NCBI GenBank assembly: GCA_018436595.1
Contig: JAHDLC010000031.1
Span: 1 to 59,604 of the forward strand
Source: Synergistaceae bacterium
GTDB lineage: Bacteria > Synergistota > Synergistia > Synergistales > Aminobacteriaceae
Reading direction: 5' to 3'
Length of the DNA: 59,604 bases
The notes beneath the pieces are model-generated. The model searched no databases, was not told where the DNA came from, and worked only from the letters and a program-made list of their open reading frames with translations. A program made the translations under genes and the position numbers. This document shows positions 26,822 to 36,339 of this stretch, piece after piece. How positions within the stretch are numbered: position 1 is the first letter of the stretch; each line of letters starts with the position of its first letter.

Positions 26822-28284
26822 TCTTTTTCCTCCGTAAATTTCATGTTTTTCAGCTCCGCCAGCAGGGCGGCGAGAGATTCCAGCGTCGGTTCGGCCATCA
26901 CGAGGGCCTTCCGTCCGAGGAGCCGTTCCGCGGCCGCGGCGCAGGGTGTTCCCCAACCCACGGGAACGGTTCCCTCGGGCAGGGACAGGCCCGCTGTTTT
27001 CCAAGCCCGGACCAGGGCAGCGCTGCCGAAGACCACCGCATCCAGCCCCGTCTCCTCCCACAGGGACGGGTAGCTCTCCCACCCCGGGGGCAGGCCCGGG
27101 ACCATGCGGTAGGCGGGGATGTTCACAACAGTTGCTCCTGAGGTGCGCACCGCGTCCTCCGGCAGGGGGGACCCCGCCTCGTTCCGGAAAAAAACCACCC
27201 GTTCCCCCGGCTGAACCTGCTTGGCGAGCAGGGACGCCAGGGCCTCCGATGTGGAGGGCCGGGCCTCGCCGTCGGCCCTGATGCCGGTCCGGGCGAGGGC
27301 TGCCGTGGTTCCCGGGCCGATGGAGGCGATCTTCCCCCGGAGGGTCCGCAGGTCGGTCCTCCGGGAGAGGAGTGCGGCGCCCCGGGGGCTTGTGAGCACG
27401 ATCCAGTCCGCTCCTGCGAGGATGTCCTCCTCACCGGGGAAAGGCAGTTCTTCCTCCGCGAGGAGGGGAAGGCTGAAACCGTCTGCTCCCAGGCTCTCCA
27501 GGAACCGGGCGGTGTCCCAGCTCTCGGGGGCGGGGCGGACCACGGCGACCTTCAGTCCCGCCAGGGGCCCCCGCTCGGGAGAGAGGGCAAGCCCCGCCGT
27601 TCCGCCGGCCGTCACCACGGCGGGACCCCGCAGGGCCGAAGGGCTGCACGACAGGGAGAATCGCACCGTGGAGGCGCATCCCCATCCGCCCCGGGTGACC
27701 GCCGCGCAGGGAGTCTCCGGGGCCATGCCGTTCGCCTCCAGGAACCGGGCGAGGTTCCCCCATGACGATGCCCCCATGTAGACCGCCAGGGTGCCTCCTC
27801 CTTCGGCGACGGCCTTCCAGAGGTTTTCCCGGGGAGCGCCGTTCTGCTCCGAATGTCCCGTGGCCAGGGTGAGGGAGTCGGCGAGGCCGCGATGGGTGGG
27901 GGGGATGCCCGCTCTTCCCAGCCCTCCGATGGCGGCGGTGATTCCCGGGGTGTAGGTCCAGGGAATGCCCTCCTTTTCCAGGGCGAGGGCCTCTTCGCCC
28001 CCCCGGCCGAAGACGAAGGGGTCACCACCCTTCAGCCGGACCACCGTTTCCTTCGCCTTTCCAAGTTCTGTGAGGAGGGCGTTGATCTCGGGCTGTTTCA
28101 GGCTCGCCCGGCCCTTCCGCTTGCCGGCGGCGTGGAACTCGCACGTCCGGGGGGCGAGCTGGAGCAGGTCCGGGTGGATGAGGCTGTCGTAGACCACCGC
28201 GTCGGCCTGGCGCAGGAGTTCCATGCCCTCGAGGGTGATCCATCGGGGGCCGGCGCATCCCGCCCCCACAAGGTGGACGGTCAT
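26818..28284 (-). CDS. cobA/hemD: Uroporphyrinogen-III C-methyltransferase / synthase fusion
   Basis: A 488-residue two-domain enzyme. Residues 1-235 are the SAM-dependent methyltransferase (VHLVGAGCAGPRWITLEG at the start; RLKGGDPFVFGRGGEEA near 83; YTPGITAAIGG near 113) making precorrin-2. Residues 245-480 are uroporphyrinogen-III synthase, with SPRGAALLSRR near 304 and SEALASLLAK near 357. The fusion carries out ring closure and the first two methylations, diverting flux toward siroheme and B12. Both gene ends overlap neighbours by four bases. Confidence 0.92.
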   Translation of the reverse strand: MTVHLVGAGCAGPRWITLEGMELLRQADAVVYDSLIHPDLLQLAPRTCEFHAAGKRKGRASLKQPEINALLTELGKAKETVVRLKGGDPFVFGRGGEEALALEKEGIPWTYTPGITAAIGGLGRAGIPPTHRGLADSLTLATGHSEQNGAPRENLWKAVAEGGGTLAVYMGASSWGNLARFLEANGMAPETPCAAVTRGGWGCASTVRFSLSCSPSALRGPAVVTAGGTAGLALSPERGPLAGLKVAVVRPAPESWDTARFLESLGADGFSLPLLAEEELPFPGEEDILAGADWIVLTSPRGAALLSRRTDLRTLRGKIASIGPGTTAALARTGIRADGEARPSTSEALASLLAKQVQPGERVVFFRNEAGSPLPEDAVRTSGATVVNIPAYRMVPGLPPGWESYPSLWEETGLDAVVFGSAALVRAWKTAGLSLPEGTVPVGWGTPCAAAAERLLGRKALVMAEPTLESLAALLAELKNMKFTEEKE

Positions 28285-29204
28285 GGCCGTCCCTCCGCTC
28301 CCGCCAGGCTCTCGGCGAGCAGCCGCACAGCCTCAGGTGTTTCCCGGAACCGCTCGCCCAGGGCCGCCCCCGCCCTGACGGCCTCCTTCTCCGAGGCCAC
28401 GGGGCCGCGACAGGAGAGGCGGACGCTCTCCCGGCCCAGGGGGTCGAGGATCTCCGCCTCGAGGACGAGAATCCGGCTCTCCATGCGGGCGAGGGCGGCG
28501 AAGGGGACATGGCACCCCACCCCGAGAGTCTTCAGCAGGGACCGCTCCGCGACTGAGCAGAGGAAAGTCTCCCGGTGGGCGAGCGAGCGGCCGAGGAAGA
28601 AGAGGGACGAGTCGAGGGGCGCCTCCAGGGCGATGATCCCCTGGCAGGGAGCGGGGAGGAAGGGAAGGCTCTCCGCCCCCCCGGGGTGGATTCCCATGCG
28701 CTCCAGCCCTGCGGCGGCGAGGACGAGGGCGTCGTACAGTCCGTCCTCCATTTTTTTCAGACGGGTGGAGAGGTTCCCCCGGATCTCCCGGACGGAGAGC
28801 CCTGGCCGCACCCGGAGGAGCTGGGCTTTCCGGCGGGGGCTCGACGTGCCCACCACGGCCCCTTCGGCCAGGGTTTCCAGGGTGTGCCCGCCGCGGGAGA
28901 CCAGCACGTCTCCTGCGGAATCCCGGGGGAGGACCGAGGCGATCTCGAGGCCGTCCCGACAGCAGGAGGGAACGTCCTTGAGGCTGTGGACGGCCCCGTC
29001 TCCCTTTCCGCCGAGGAGGGCTTCCTCGATGCAGCCGGAGAAGGCGCCGCTGCCACCGAAGGAGCAGAGGGGGCTGACGGTGTCCCGGTCGCCCCGGGTG
29101 GACAGGGGAACGATCTCCACATCCAGGCCCTTCTCCCGGAGCGGGAGGGCCATCCGTTCCGCCTGCAGCAGTGCGAGGGCGCTGCCTCTGGTAAGCAGTC
29201 TCAT
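28281..29204 (-). CDS. hemC: Hydroxymethylbilane synthase
   Basis: A 307-residue enzyme polymerising four porphobilinogens. RGSALALLQAE near residue 6, HSLKDVP near 74, GTSSPRRKAQLLRVRP near 120 and the dipyrromethane-cofactor cysteine in GVGCHVPFAALA near 227 are present. The length is normal. It overlaps the upstream sirC and downstream cobA/hemD genes by four bases each, indicating tight translational coupling. Confidence 0.95.
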   Translation of the reverse strand: MRLLTRGSALALLQAERMALPLREKGLDVEIVPLSTRGDRDTVSPLCSFGGSGAFSGCIEEALLGGKGDGAVHSLKDVPSCCRDGLEIASVLPRDSAGDVLVSRGGHTLETLAEGAVVGTSSPRRKAQLLRVRPGLSVREIRGNLSTRLKKMEDGLYDALVLAAAGLERMGIHPGGAESLPFLPAPCQGIIALEAPLDSSLFFLGRSLAHRETFLCSVAERSLLKTLGVGCHVPFAALARMESRILVLEAEILDPLGRESVRLSCRGPVASEKEAVRAGAALGERFRETPEAVRLLAESLAGAEGRP

Positions 29205-29695
29205 GGGCGGTTCTCCTTTTCTTCAGTCATGTCTTCGAGGCTTTGCCGGAGCCGTTTTTTAAGTGAAGCCGACCCGGCGGGGTCGCCCCCTCCGCTTCCC
29301 GCGCCGACCACAAAGCCTTCCCACCGGAACTGGGCCGCCAGGGCCCAGGAACCGGATTCCGGGGCGCCGCAGCAGTTGAGCAGGCATCCCGTCCCCTCCG
29401 CCAGGGTAAGGACGTCTGCCGTCTCCTCCGGCGGCAGGGCCAGCAGGGCGAGGCGGTGCTCGAGAAAATCCTCCCGTTCCGCCCTCCGGCGCTCCCACCG
29501 GATGGATCCATCCGCGGCGAGGGCCTGGAGTTCCGGCACGGCCTCCGGAGAGACGAGGTCCACGGCGGCTCCCCCGTCCAGGAGGGTGCGGATCTTCCGC
29601 AGCCCCACGGGACCTCCTCCGACCGCGAGGATGGGGCCCGTGGCCGGGGAGAGGCAGATCATGAGGGAGAAGTTCCCGGGCCGCTGCTCAGTCAT
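29201..29695 (-). CDS. sirC: Precorrin-2 dehydrogenase (SirC / CysG N-terminal type)
   Basis: A 164-residue NAD-dependent enzyme oxidising precorrin-2 to sirohydrochlorin, the substrate of the cobaltochelatase. The N-terminal Rossmann motif ILAVGGGPVGLRKIRTLLDGGA (about 22-43) and VVGAGSGGGDPAGSASLKKRLR near the C-terminus (the S-x-x-L-x-x-x-L-R pattern) match the family. The chelatase extension of full Met8p/CysG proteins is missing, which is common where a separate chelatase exists. Overlaps: eight bases with hemA, four with hemC. Confidence 0.88.
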   Translation of the reverse strand: MTEQRPGNFSLMICLSPATGPILAVGGGPVGLRKIRTLLDGGAAVDLVSPEAVPELQALAADGSIRWERRRAEREDFLEHRLALLALPPEETADVLTLAEGTGCLLNCCGAPESGSWALAAQFRWEGFVVGAGSGGGDPAGSASLKKRLRQSLEDMTEEKENRP

Positions 29696-30836
29696 CGGCC
29701 GGTTCCTCCATGTCGCCGGAGAGAATCTTCCAGAGCCTCCGGGCGTGGGGGTCCGATTCGGCGAAGGCGGGGGAGAGGAGGGCTTTCACCACGCTCCATC
29801 CCATGCGGCGGAGGGATTCCCGGTCGGCGCCGGTCTTCCGGGCGGTGAGGTCCGCCCGTTCCTCCACGATGCGCTCCGCCCGGAGCAGGACGAGGCGCTT
29901 GTAGGTCTCCGCCGAGAGGGAGGTGAGTTCCGCGCAGACGGACCGGGCCGCCTCGGCGGCCTCGCTCTCCAGCCGCCGGAGCTGTGTGCGGTATTCAGCC
30001 GTTATCGCCGCAGCCTCGACGGCGAGATCGTCCATGGCCAGGAGGAACGGGGAGCCTCCTGCGTTCCGCTCCACCTGGGGGGGCGAGCCGAGGTCGAAAA
30101 TCCTCTGCCCCTCCCGCCGTTCGGCAAGGGAAAAGAGGGGGGCCGGGGCTCCCGTGCAGAAGAAGAGGGCGCCGAAGTCCGCAGCACGCTCCCGCCAGTC
30201 CTCCCAGGGCAGAAAGGGCGCGCCCAAAGTTTCCGCCAGAGAGCGGCCCCGTTCACCGGAACGGTTTGTCACCGACACGGGAACGGAGAGCCCGGCGAGG
30301 ATCCGGGCGGTTTCCTCCCCTATCTCACCGGCCCCCACGACCAGGGCCGGAATGGAAGGAAAGGAGGGGTGCTCCCGGAGCTTTTCCGCCATGAGCCGGG
30401 GCACGGAGGGTTCCCGGCCGGGGTGGTAGCAGGTCCGCAGGAGCTTGGCCATCCGGAGGCAGCCCTGGAAAAGACGGTGGAGCCAGGGGCCGCAGAGGTC
30501 GCCCGCTCCCCCGTAGCTCTCCCGGACCTGCCCCACGATGGAGGACTCGCCGCAGGCCATGCTCTCCAGGCCGAGGAGCACCCGGAGGAGGTGGAGCACC
30601 GCCTCCTCGCCGGAGAGGGTCCGGACCCGGGGGTGGAGTATCTCCTCCGGCACGGTGCCGCCCGGGGGCAGTCGGAGGTAGATTTCCGTCCGGTTGCAGG
30701 TGGACACGGGGACCGCCTCGAGGATCCGCCCTTTCTCCCTGAGGGCCGGGAGGAAGGACCAGGAGTTTTTCGCCTCGTCCCGCTCAGCGGTGGAGACGGC
30801 CGTGTAGTCCAGGGAGAGGCAGAGGAGGCTCTTCAT
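29688..30836 (-). CDS. hemA: Glutamyl-tRNA reductase
   Basis: A 382-residue NADPH enzyme forming glutamate-1-semialdehyde from glutamyl-tRNA, the committed step of the C5 pathway. The catalytic cysteine lies in STCNRTEIYLRLP near 48. The substrate loop GLESMACGESSIVGQVR near 88-104, NADPH motif VVGAGEIGEETARIL near 166, and a C-terminal dimerisation helix are present. The start at 30836 shares four bases with the cbiGH stop. Placement under a B12 riboswitch means corrinoid levels would control entry into the whole pathway. Confidence 0.93.
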   Translation of the reverse strand: MKSLLCLSLDYTAVSTAERDEAKNSWSFLPALREKGRILEAVPVSTCNRTEIYLRLPPGGTVPEEILHPRVRTLSGEEAVLHLLRVLLGLESMACGESSIVGQVRESYGGAGDLCGPWLHRLFQGCLRMAKLLRTCYHPGREPSVPRLMAEKLREHPSFPSIPALVVGAGEIGEETARILAGLSVPVSVTNRSGERGRSLAETLGAPFLPWEDWRERAADFGALFFCTGAPAPLFSLAERREGQRIFDLGSPPQVERNAGGSPFLLAMDDLAVEAAAITAEYRTQLRRLESEAAEAARSVCAELTSLSAETYKRLVLLRAERIVEERADLTARKTGADRESLRRMGWSVVKALLSPAFAESDPHARRLWKILSGDMEEPADD

Positions 30837-32554
30837 GAGTCCGCCCCCCGTTTTCCGGCCCGCTCGGCCCGGTAGCCCCTGCGGTCCAGCAGGAGGTCTC
30901 CCACGCGCTCCACCGACGACCCGGGAAGAAGCAGGAGGGTGCGCATGTCCACGCCTTCCGCCGACAGGTCTTCCAGGGGGAGCCTCCGGACCGAGGCACC
31001 GGGCCGTCCGGCGTCCCTGACGAGGTGGACTTCCCCATAGCCGGCGGCGCCGAAGATCTGCCGCACCGCCGCCAGCTTTTCCTCCAGGTCCCGCTTCACC
31101 GGGTTGTACAGGGCGGCGGTGAGGCCCGACCGGGCGGCGCCCTTCAGGGCCTGGCGGACGTTCTCCCATGGCTGGAGGTAGTCGGACAGGGAGAGGAGCA
31201 CCAGGCCGTTCACGTAGGGGGCCCCGGTCATGAGGCCTGCGGCCTGGGCCGCGGTGACCCCCGGAACCACCGATGCGGGGACCCGACCCCGGGCTGTGCG
31301 GAGGGCGAGGGCCGCGAGGCCGAAAAGCACCGGGTCGCCCCCGGAGAGGAGGACCACCCTGTTCCCCTCTTCGGCGAGGGAGACGGCCCGCTCCACCCGC
31401 TTCTCCTCCTCCCCCATGGAGTAGGTCTCCACGGTCTTCCCGCGGAGCCAGGCCGGGGGAAGAAGGTCCGCGTAGAGGCGGTAGCCCACCACGGCGTCGG
31501 CCTCCCCGAGGGCCTGCCGCCCCTCGAGGGTGAGGTACTTCCCGTCCCCGGGGCCTGTGCCGAGGATGGTGAGCTTTCCGCCTCCCGGGTGCGAAAGCAG
31601 GGAGAAGGCGGCGGTGACACCGTCGGAGGCGGTCCGCCTGCCGAGGAGATACCCCGCCGACGCGGCGCAGGGTTCCGCCACGCCGGGAAGACCGAGATGG
31701 CGGGAGGCCGCCGAGGGGGTGAAGTCCCCGTCCAGGGAGAGGATCTCCTCCCTGTCCACGATGATCAGGGGGATCCCCAGATCTCCGGCCAGGGCCGCGA
31801 GGCCCGGCTCGTCCCGTTTCTCCTCCACGGTGCGGATCTCCGCCAGGCTTTCGGCGAGGAGTCCTTCCGACTCCAGGGCCCGGAAGAGCACCCTGCGGAG
31901 GGTATCGGTGTCCGTGCCTCTCCGGCAGCCCATGCCGGCGGCGACGCACCGGGGAATGAGCTGTACCTGCCGGGGGGCGAGGTCCCTTCGATAGGGGGAG
32001 AGGATGACTGAAGCCTCCCCGGGAGACGGAGCGGGGCGGTACTCCTCCGGCAGTTGGGGCAGGGCTGCGGGCACGTCGGACCACCAGGCAAGGGCGCCCT
32101 CTTCAATAAGAGCCCGGTTCACTCCCGGCAGGGCTTCCCTGCCGAGGAGCTTCCAGCCCCGGCGGGAGGCCATGAGGTCCGGGGCGGTGAGTCCGGCCCG
32201 GTCGCTGCTGGTGGTGAGCAGGAGGGAGGCTCCGATCCGTCCGGCAAGCCTTTCGGCGAGGTCCCTTCCTCCGCCGAGGTGGGCGCCGGTGACGGGGAGC
32301 ACCGTGGAGCCGTCCTCGGTGACCACGAGCACCGCGGGGTCGGTCTCCTTGTCCCGGAGATGGGGGGCCGAGGCCCGGACAGCCACTCCGAGGGAGGAGA
32401 CGAAGACCAGGGCGTCCGCAGCGGGCCACCACCGGGCGACCGTTTCGGAGAGGGTCCCGGGGGCCACCCTGACCACCCTTTCGTCCGGCCCTTCGGCGAG
32501 CCGCCCTGCCAGGGCCTCGCCGGGGTCGGAGAAGCAGAAAAAGACGGTCGTCAT
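30833..32554 (-). CDS. cbiGH: CbiG-CbiH fusion (cobalt-precorrin-5A hydrolase / C17-methyltransferase)
   Basis: A 573-residue bifunctional protein. Residues 1-325 are CbiG (SSLGVAVRASAPHLRDKETDPAVLVV near 53 and CVAAGMGCRRGT near 203), which opens the delta-lactone and releases acetaldehyde. Residues 326-565 are CbiH, a SAM methyltransferase that contracts the ring (ILGTGPGDGKYLTLEG near 330, LSGGDPVLFGLA, VPGVTAAQAA). The start at 32554 shares four bases with the cbiF stop. The fusion order follows consecutive or near-consecutive pathway steps. Confidence 0.92.
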   Translation of the reverse strand: MTTVFFCFSDPGEALAGRLAEGPDERVVRVAPGTLSETVARWWPAADALVFVSSLGVAVRASAPHLRDKETDPAVLVVTEDGSTVLPVTGAHLGGGRDLAERLAGRIGASLLLTTSSDRAGLTAPDLMASRRGWKLLGREALPGVNRALIEEGALAWWSDVPAALPQLPEEYRPAPSPGEASVILSPYRRDLAPRQVQLIPRCVAAGMGCRRGTDTDTLRRVLFRALESEGLLAESLAEIRTVEEKRDEPGLAALAGDLGIPLIIVDREEILSLDGDFTPSAASRHLGLPGVAEPCAASAGYLLGRRTASDGVTAAFSLLSHPGGGKLTILGTGPGDGKYLTLEGRQALGEADAVVGYRLYADLLPPAWLRGKTVETYSMGEEEKRVERAVSLAEEGNRVVLLSGGDPVLFGLAALALRTARGRVPASVVPGVTAAQAAGLMTGAPYVNGLVLLSLSDYLQPWENVRQALKGAARSGLTAALYNPVKRDLEEKLAAVRQIFGAAGYGEVHLVRDAGRPGASVRRLPLEDLSAEGVDMRTLLLLPGSSVERVGDLLLDRRGYRAERAGKRGADS

Positions 32555-33324
32555 TCCGAGCCCTCCCGGCAGCCGTGGGAGAAGGAGGGAGAATAGAGGA
32601 GGCTGCGGGCGTCCGTCGAGGCGAGGCATTCCCCGGCGATGATGAGGGCGTGGCGGGTGATGCCGTGCCGCTTCATGAGGGCCGGGAGTTCCGCGAGGGG
32701 AGCGGTGAGGATCTTCTCGTCCTCCCAGGAGGCCCGGTATACGCACGCCGCCGGAGTGCGGGGAGAGAATCCCCCGTCCATGAGGTCCGCCGCCACGGCT
32801 TCGGCCTGGTCGGCGCTCAGGAAGACCACCATGGTGGTCCCCACGGCGGCGAGGCGGCGGAGATCCTCCTCCGGGGGCACAGGCGTCCGTCCCGCCCTCC
32901 GGGTGCAGATCACCGTCTGGTTTCCCCCGGGAACGGTGTACTGGATGCCGAGGGCTGCGGCGGCGGCCTGGAAGCTGCTGACACCGGGGATGAACTTCAC
33001 GGACAGGCCCTGTTCCTCCAGGAGGCGTTTCTGTTCCGCCACGGCGCCGAAGAGGCTCGGGTCCCCCGTGTGGAGGCGCACCACAGGCACTCCCCGGCCC
33101 GCGGCGTCCGCCATGATGGCCACCTGCTCCTCCAGGGAGAGGCCGGAGGAGTCCGCCCGTTCGCACCCCGGAGAGCAGAAATTGAGAAGAGCGGCATTTA
33201 CCAGGCTGCCGGCGTAGAGCACCAGCCCCGCTTCCTCGAGGGCCTTTTTCCCCTTGAGGGTGAGGAGTTCCGGGTCTCCGGGGCCCGCCCCCACGAAGAG
33301 TATGGGTCTTTCAGCTGTGTCCAT
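32551..33324 (-). CDS. cbiF: Cobalt-precorrin-4 C11-methyltransferase
   Basis: A 257-residue SAM-dependent methyltransferase. ILFVGAGPGDPELLTLKGKKAL opens the domain at residue 8. YAGSLVN near 36, RLHTGDPSLFGAVAEQ near 84, IPGVSSFQAAAAALGIQYTVPGG near 111 and VFLSADQAEAV near 160 are the CbiF/CobM pattern. The chosen start, MDTAERP, has AAGGA about 11 bases upstream. The first 14 bases overlap the cbiET gene. Confidence 0.93.
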   Translation of the reverse strand: MDTAERPILFVGAGPGDPELLTLKGKKALEEAGLVLYAGSLVNAALLNFCSPGCERADSSGLSLEEQVAIMADAAGRGVPVVRLHTGDPSLFGAVAEQKRLLEEQGLSVKFIPGVSSFQAAAAALGIQYTVPGGNQTVICTRRAGRTPVPPEEDLRRLAAVGTTMVVFLSADQAEAVAADLMDGGFSPRTPAACVYRASWEDEKILTAPLAELPALMKRHGITRHALIIAGECLASTDARSLLYSPSFSHGCREGSE

Positions 33325-34558
33325 GGTCCGTACCGTCCTTGTCTGCATTCCTGTCCGCATAGACGAGAAACACGGGGTTCGCCGCCGTGAGCATCCACGA
33401 ACCGCCCGCCTCCGCCGAGGAGGAGGGCGCGACGTGGAGCACTTCGGGGCGGCTTCCGAGGTTTTTGAGGGTTTTCCATGCCCTGTCGGCCGATGAGGGC
33501 ATGTTCGCCGTCGCCAGGAGCCGTCCGCCGGGCAGGAGCTTTTCCCAGGCGGCTTCGAGAACGGCCTCGACGGCCCCGCCGTGGCCGCCCACCACGACCC
33601 GGGTGCACCGGGGGAGGGAAGCCAGTGCCTCCGGTGCCTGTCCTTCCACGAAGCGTATGGAGGAGAGGCACCCGGCCCGTTCCGCGTTGTTCCGGGCGGC
33701 GTCGAGGGCGTCCGCCGAACGCTCCACGGCGAAGACCGTACCCGTTCCCGTCCGCCGGGCCAGCTCCACGGTGATGCCGCCGGAGCCCGCCCCGATCTCG
33801 AGGACGGCCTGCCCGTCCAGGGGATGGAGCAGGGAGGCGGCCAGGGCCCGGCAGGCCGCCTTGGACAGGGGTACACCAGGGGCACGGACAAACCACCCGT
33901 CGGGGAGGACCCCCAATCTTTCGGGCGGGAGGGGTCCCGGACCGAGAAGGAGCAGGGCCAGTTCCCCGGCCTGCCTTTCCCCGGCGAGGCCGAAGAGGGT
34001 CGTCCGGAGGATCCGCTCCTCAGGGTAGCCCAAGTTTTCCGCCAGCACCGCCGGGCGGTCGGGGAATCCCCGGTCCTTCAGGAAGGCCGCCACGGCGGGG
34101 CCGGTGTTCTTCCGGTCGAGGAGGAAAAGGGTTCCCCGGTCCTCCCGGACGGATTTCAGGGCGTCCTCCAGCGGGCGGCCGTGGAGGCTCGCGGTCTCCG
34201 TGCCGTTCCACTGGATTCCGAGCCGGGCGAAGAGGACCTGGAAGCTGCTCACCCCGGGGACAATCTCCATCTCCTCCGGGGCGAAGCGGGTCCCCAGCCT
34301 GCCGAGGAGGCTGTAGAAGCAGGGGTCGCCTGAAAGGAGCAGGGCGACCTTTCCGGTGGCTCGCTTCTCTTCGAGGCGGTCCAGAAAGACGTCGAGGCTG
34401 CCCTCGAGGGGAAGGAGGTCCTTGCCGGACTCCCGGTAAGGCTCCAGGTGGCGGGGGCCCCCGGCGAGGATGTCCGCCCCGGCGATGGCCTCCCGGGCCG
34501 CCGGGAGAAGATAGTCCCCGGTTCCCGGCCCTACGCCGACGACGGCAATTCTGTCCAT
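33311..34558 (-). CDS. cbiET: CbiE-CbiT fusion (cobalt-precorrin methyltransferase/decarboxylase)
   Basis: A 415-residue fusion equivalent to CobL. Residues 1-200 are CbiE (VVGVGPGTGDYLLPAARE at 5; LLSGDPCFYSLLGRL near 79; VPGVSSFQVLFARLGI near 103), which methylates C5. Residues about 225-400 are CbiT, a classic Rossmann methyltransferase with VLEIGAGSGGITVELAR near 258, which methylates C15 and removes the C12 acetate carboxyl group. The start at 34558 overlaps cbiD by 28 bases. Confidence 0.93.
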   Translation of the reverse strand: MDRIAVVGVGPGTGDYLLPAAREAIAGADILAGGPRHLEPYRESGKDLLPLEGSLDVFLDRLEEKRATGKVALLLSGDPCFYSLLGRLGTRFAPEEMEIVPGVSSFQVLFARLGIQWNGTETASLHGRPLEDALKSVREDRGTLFLLDRKNTGPAVAAFLKDRGFPDRPAVLAENLGYPEERILRTTLFGLAGERQAGELALLLLGPGPLPPERLGVLPDGWFVRAPGVPLSKAACRALAASLLHPLDGQAVLEIGAGSGGITVELARRTGTGTVFAVERSADALDAARNNAERAGCLSSIRFVEGQAPEALASLPRCTRVVVGGHGGAVEAVLEAAWEKLLPGGRLLATANMPSSADRAWKTLKNLGSRPEVLHVAPSSSAEAGGSWMLTAANPVFLVYADRNADKDGTDHGHS

Positions 34559-35679
34559 GACAGGGCCTCCCTTCCTATCTCCGGGAAGCTCCCGAGAACC
34601 TCGCCGTCCAGGGAGAGCACGGCAACCCCCAGGGGGACCGCACCGCCCATGTGAAGGGAGCTGCGCCGATGGGCCCGCTCCGCCACCAGGGAAAAGACGG
34701 AGGAGAGTTCCCACTGCCGGAGCAGGGGAACCGCCTCCTCGGCCAGGGGCAGGGAGAGAAGCTCCCGGACCTGTTCCTTCGACGCCCCTTCGGCCCCGGC
34801 ACAGGCCGCCAGGGTTTCGAGGCGGGCATCGCCGAAGTCGCAGTGGGTGTTGAAGAGTCCTGCGGCCACCTTGGCCCACTTGCCCACGTGGCCGAAGAGA
34901 TGGACCGGTCCCGCTCCCCGGGACGCGCACTCTTTCAGGGCGTGTCCCACGTGGTCCCCCATGCGGACGATGAGCTCCCTGGGCGCCCCGAACCGCTCCG
35001 CCAGGCATTTTTCCCCTACGTAGCCGGGGACGAGGAAGACCGTGCCGGGACGGGGGGAGTCGAAGGCCTGGGCCGAGGAGATGTAGAGATCGATGGAGGC
35101 CAGGTAGGCGGCGGTGGACTTGGGCTCCACGATGCCCGTGGTGCCCAGGATGGAGATGCCCCCCTCGATGCCGAGGCGGGGGTTCCAGGTTGTTTTCGTC
35201 CGCTCTTCCCCCTCGGGGGCGGAGATAGCGATCTCCACGCCCTGTCCTTCGAGAAGGAGGGCCCCCACCTCCGACTCGATCATGCGCCGGGGGCCGGGGT
35301 TGATGGCCCATTCGCCGGGGGGGACAGGGAGTCCCTTCCGGGTGACCTTCCCGATGCCGGGACCGCCGGAGAGGGTCACTCCCGGGCGGGAAGACGGACG
35401 GGCTTCGGCAACGATGAGCATGCCGGAGGTGCCGTCGGGGTCGTCGCCCGAGTCCTTCCGGACGGCGCACCGGGCGAGCTTTTCCGAAAGGGTGCACTCC
35501 TCAAGGGGAAGGGTGAGGGACTGCCCTCCTGGAAGGGTGACCGTGACAGAGGACAGGGGGGCGCCGGAAAGGAACATCCGGGCGGCTCCCTTCGCCGCCG
35601 CCGCTGCGCAGGTTCCCGTGGTGTAGCCCCTCCGCAGGCCCCCGGTGTATCCCAGTCCGTCGAAGGGCTTCCCGTCCAC
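34531..35679 (-). CDS. cbiD: Cobalt-precorrin-5B C1-methyltransferase
   Basis: A 382-residue enzyme methylating C1 of the corrin ring; CbiD marks the anaerobic (early cobalt) branch. The N-terminal RRGYTTGTCAAAAAKGAARM (residues 16-35) and GPGIGKVTRKGLPVPPGEWAINPGPRRMI (about 105-133) are diagnostic. GTTGIVEPKSTAAYLASI near 177 and HVGKWAKVAAGLFNTH near 263 follow the family order. It starts at GTG 35679 with AAGGAG at good spacing, four bases after the cbiC stop. Confidence 0.95.
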   Translation of the reverse strand: MDGKPFDGLGYTGGLRRGYTTGTCAAAAAKGAARMFLSGAPLSSVTVTLPGGQSLTLPLEECTLSEKLARCAVRKDSGDDPDGTSGMLIVAEARPSSRPGVTLSGGPGIGKVTRKGLPVPPGEWAINPGPRRMIESEVGALLLEGQGVEIAISAPEGEERTKTTWNPRLGIEGGISILGTTGIVEPKSTAAYLASIDLYISSAQAFDSPRPGTVFLVPGYVGEKCLAERFGAPRELIVRMGDHVGHALKECASRGAGPVHLFGHVGKWAKVAAGLFNTHCDFGDARLETLAACAGAEGASKEQVRELLSLPLAEEAVPLLRQWELSSVFSLVAERAHRRSSLHMGGAVPLGVAVLSLDGEVLGSFPEIGREALSWTELPSSA

Positions 35680-35683
35680 GGTC

Positions 35684-36328
35684 CTACTCCTTTTCCGCGA
35701 GGCGGATAAGGGCGTTCACGATTGCCGCCGCCACCGGGCTGCCTCCCCTGGGGCCGGGGGCGGTGATCCAGGGGCAGTCCAGAGTCACCGTCTCGTCGTG
35801 GGATTCCGCGGCACCCACGAAGCCCACGGGAATTCCCACCACGAGGGCGGGTTTGCAGAGGCCCTTTTTCACCAGGTCGCACACCTCGAAGAGGGCCGTG
35901 GGGGCGTTCCCAATGGCCACGATGGAGCCGTCGAGGAGGGGCAGGGCCTTCCGCATGGCCGCCCGGGCCCTGGTGGCGGCGGCCCGCTTCGCGTCCTCCG
36001 CCACGTCGGCGTCGTTGAGGAAGCAGAGCACGGGGCTTCCCGTCCGCTCCAGGGCGGAGCGGCGGATTCCCGCCCGCACCATCTCCACATCAGTGATGAC
36101 GGGCGCTCCCCTCCGAAGGGCCTCTACACCTGAGACTACTGCATCGGGGGAGAACCGGAAGGTCTTCGCCCATTCGACTTCCGTGGTGGCGTGGGCAATG
36201 CGCAGGACCACCTCCCGCTCGGCGGGGGAGCCGGAATACTCGCCCAGGAGACCCTCCAGGATCCGGAAACTTTTCTTCTCGATCTCCCCGGGGGAGAGAA
36301 AACGGTCCGGCTTTTCTCTTTCGTCCAT
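35684..36328 (-). CDS. cbiC: Cobalt-precorrin-8 methylmutase
   Basis: A 214-residue enzyme moving the methyl group from C11 to C12 to give cobyrinate. Characteristic stretches are IEKKSFRILEGLLG near 16, RIAHATTEVEWAKTFRFSPDAV near 43 (with the catalytic histidine), GAPVITDVEMVRAGI near 74 and VVGIPVGFVGAAESHDE near 163. It is the first gene of the leftward operon. The riboswitch terminator T run directly abuts its GAGGAGG ribosome binding site. Confidence 0.95.
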   Translation of the reverse strand: MDEREKPDRFLSPGEIEKKSFRILEGLLGEYSGSPAEREVVLRIAHATTEVEWAKTFRFSPDAVVSGVEALRRGAPVITDVEMVRAGIRRSALERTGSPVLCFLNDADVAEDAKRAAATRARAAMRKALPLLDGSIVAIGNAPTALFEVCDLVKKGLCKPALVVGIPVGFVGAAESHDETVTLDCPWITAPGPRGGSPVAAAIVNALIRLAEKE

Positions 36329-36339
36329 GATGCCTCCTC